DNA from: Clostridium manihotivorum
Lineage (GTDB): Bacteria > Bacillota > Clostridia > Clostridiales > Clostridiaceae
Assembly (NCBI RefSeq): GCF_004015185.1
Contig: NZ_CP025746.1
Location: forward strand, 5,535,776-5,599,775
Reading direction: 5' to 3'
Length of the DNA: 64,000 nt
A model generated the notes under the pieces. That model searched no databases. It was given only the letters and a program-made list of their open reading frames with translations, and was not told the origin of the DNA. The position numbers and the translations under genes were made by a program. Positions 63,483 through 64,000 of the stretch are shown in pieces (position 1 is the stretch's first letter; every line of letters starts with the position of its first letter).

Positions 63483-64000
63483 GAATACCTCCATAACAAC
63501 GTATGTAAACTTTTCTCATTTCTTACATCATATTCTTGTAAATTCAATCATTAAACATTATAGCAGAATTATAATCTTATGTCGAGGTTGTCCTAAACAC
63601 TTATAATTATACCATTTAGCCAATAAACTCCAGTTTTGGTCTAATGCTGCTGTTTATAAAAAAATAAATAATTTCCATAACATAAATACATCAACAAATG
63701 GTAACCACTTACATTATATACTCTTTTGTAGATATGTACTACCTTATATATTAATTTAACTAGAAACTCTACATTAAAAAACTTTATAACTTATTTATGT
63801 AGTAAAAATAATAATATTGCAAAGAATTATATATATTATAGCCAATTTTAAGATTATTATAGATTTTCATAGTGTACAACTGTCATTTTGTTAATAAAAT
63901 AACTAAAAATAACGGAATATCTGTATTTTAGCTGGAATATATAAGATTTTACCTCTTATACTTTTATTTAAAATGCGTTATAATTATTTATTGATGATGG
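63483..64000. other. AT-rich right end of window
   Basis: About 520 bases without a recognisable gene. A TATAAT-like box near 63979-63984 on the plus strand may belong to a gene beyond the edge. Confidence 0.45.

Overview
The window is a low-GC Firmicute chromosome, almost certainly Clostridium sensu stricto. Indicators are very AT-rich intergenic DNA, strong purine Shine-Dalgarno sites with some TTG/GTG starts, a Clostridium-type cggR-gapA-pgk-tpiA-gpmI glycolytic block preceded by rpoN, a thioredoxin reductase that appears to lack NADPH-binding motifs (the ferredoxin-linked clostridial type), a cysteine T-box and an M-box. The species cannot be fixed from sequence alone. Most genes are on the minus strand; coordinates refer to the plus strand.

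Layout: 1-1730 holds a secG fragment and eno. 2171-3364 is an IS630-family insertion sequence with a split transposase, abutting a small non-autonomous relative. 3525-8857 is a two-component system plus FtsX-type ABC exporter. 9817-12742 is a polar amino-acid ABC importer. 13478-21763 is gpmI, tpiA, pgk, gapA, cggR and rpoN, with two matching CggR-type operators. 22006-30347 holds an orphan BMP lipoprotein, a MecA-like PBP and a nucleoside ABC operon whose last gene has a frameshift. 31324-38180 holds degV-family, trmL and HAD genes and a MoxR/DUF58/transglutaminase operon. 38719-40668 is a thiol-redox group (Gpx, reductase, thioredoxin). 40906-49068 carries cell-wall genes (VanW protein, GH25 lysozyme, a VanRS-like pair, ddl) and an M42 peptidase. 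49437-53505 is a triple-PAS kinase beside a kinase-less PAS membrane protein. 53919-57071 is a T-box(Cys)-cysK-cysE-queG-nth operon. 57629-59331 is an M-box in front of a small ORF and a frameshifted MgtE-like CBS protein. 59688-63482 holds a YgiQ radical SAM protein, a membrane protein and a lipid kinase.

The least explained material is intergenic. At least three repeat families recur: (1) TATAGGG-ended MITEs whose ends match the resident IS630 element, one of which supplies a gene's stop codon; (2) roughly 110-130 bp elements with ends GGCTATGTT / AACATAGCC; (3) a two-hairpin element with a GCGCATCTGCC core, found near gene 3' ends, whose stems appear to covary between copies. Further unusual points are a hairpin that seems to bridge a distant Shine-Dalgarno site to the gpx start codon, a promoter/operator pair shared by gpx and trxA, and a possible plus-strand small RNA near 9.3 kb.
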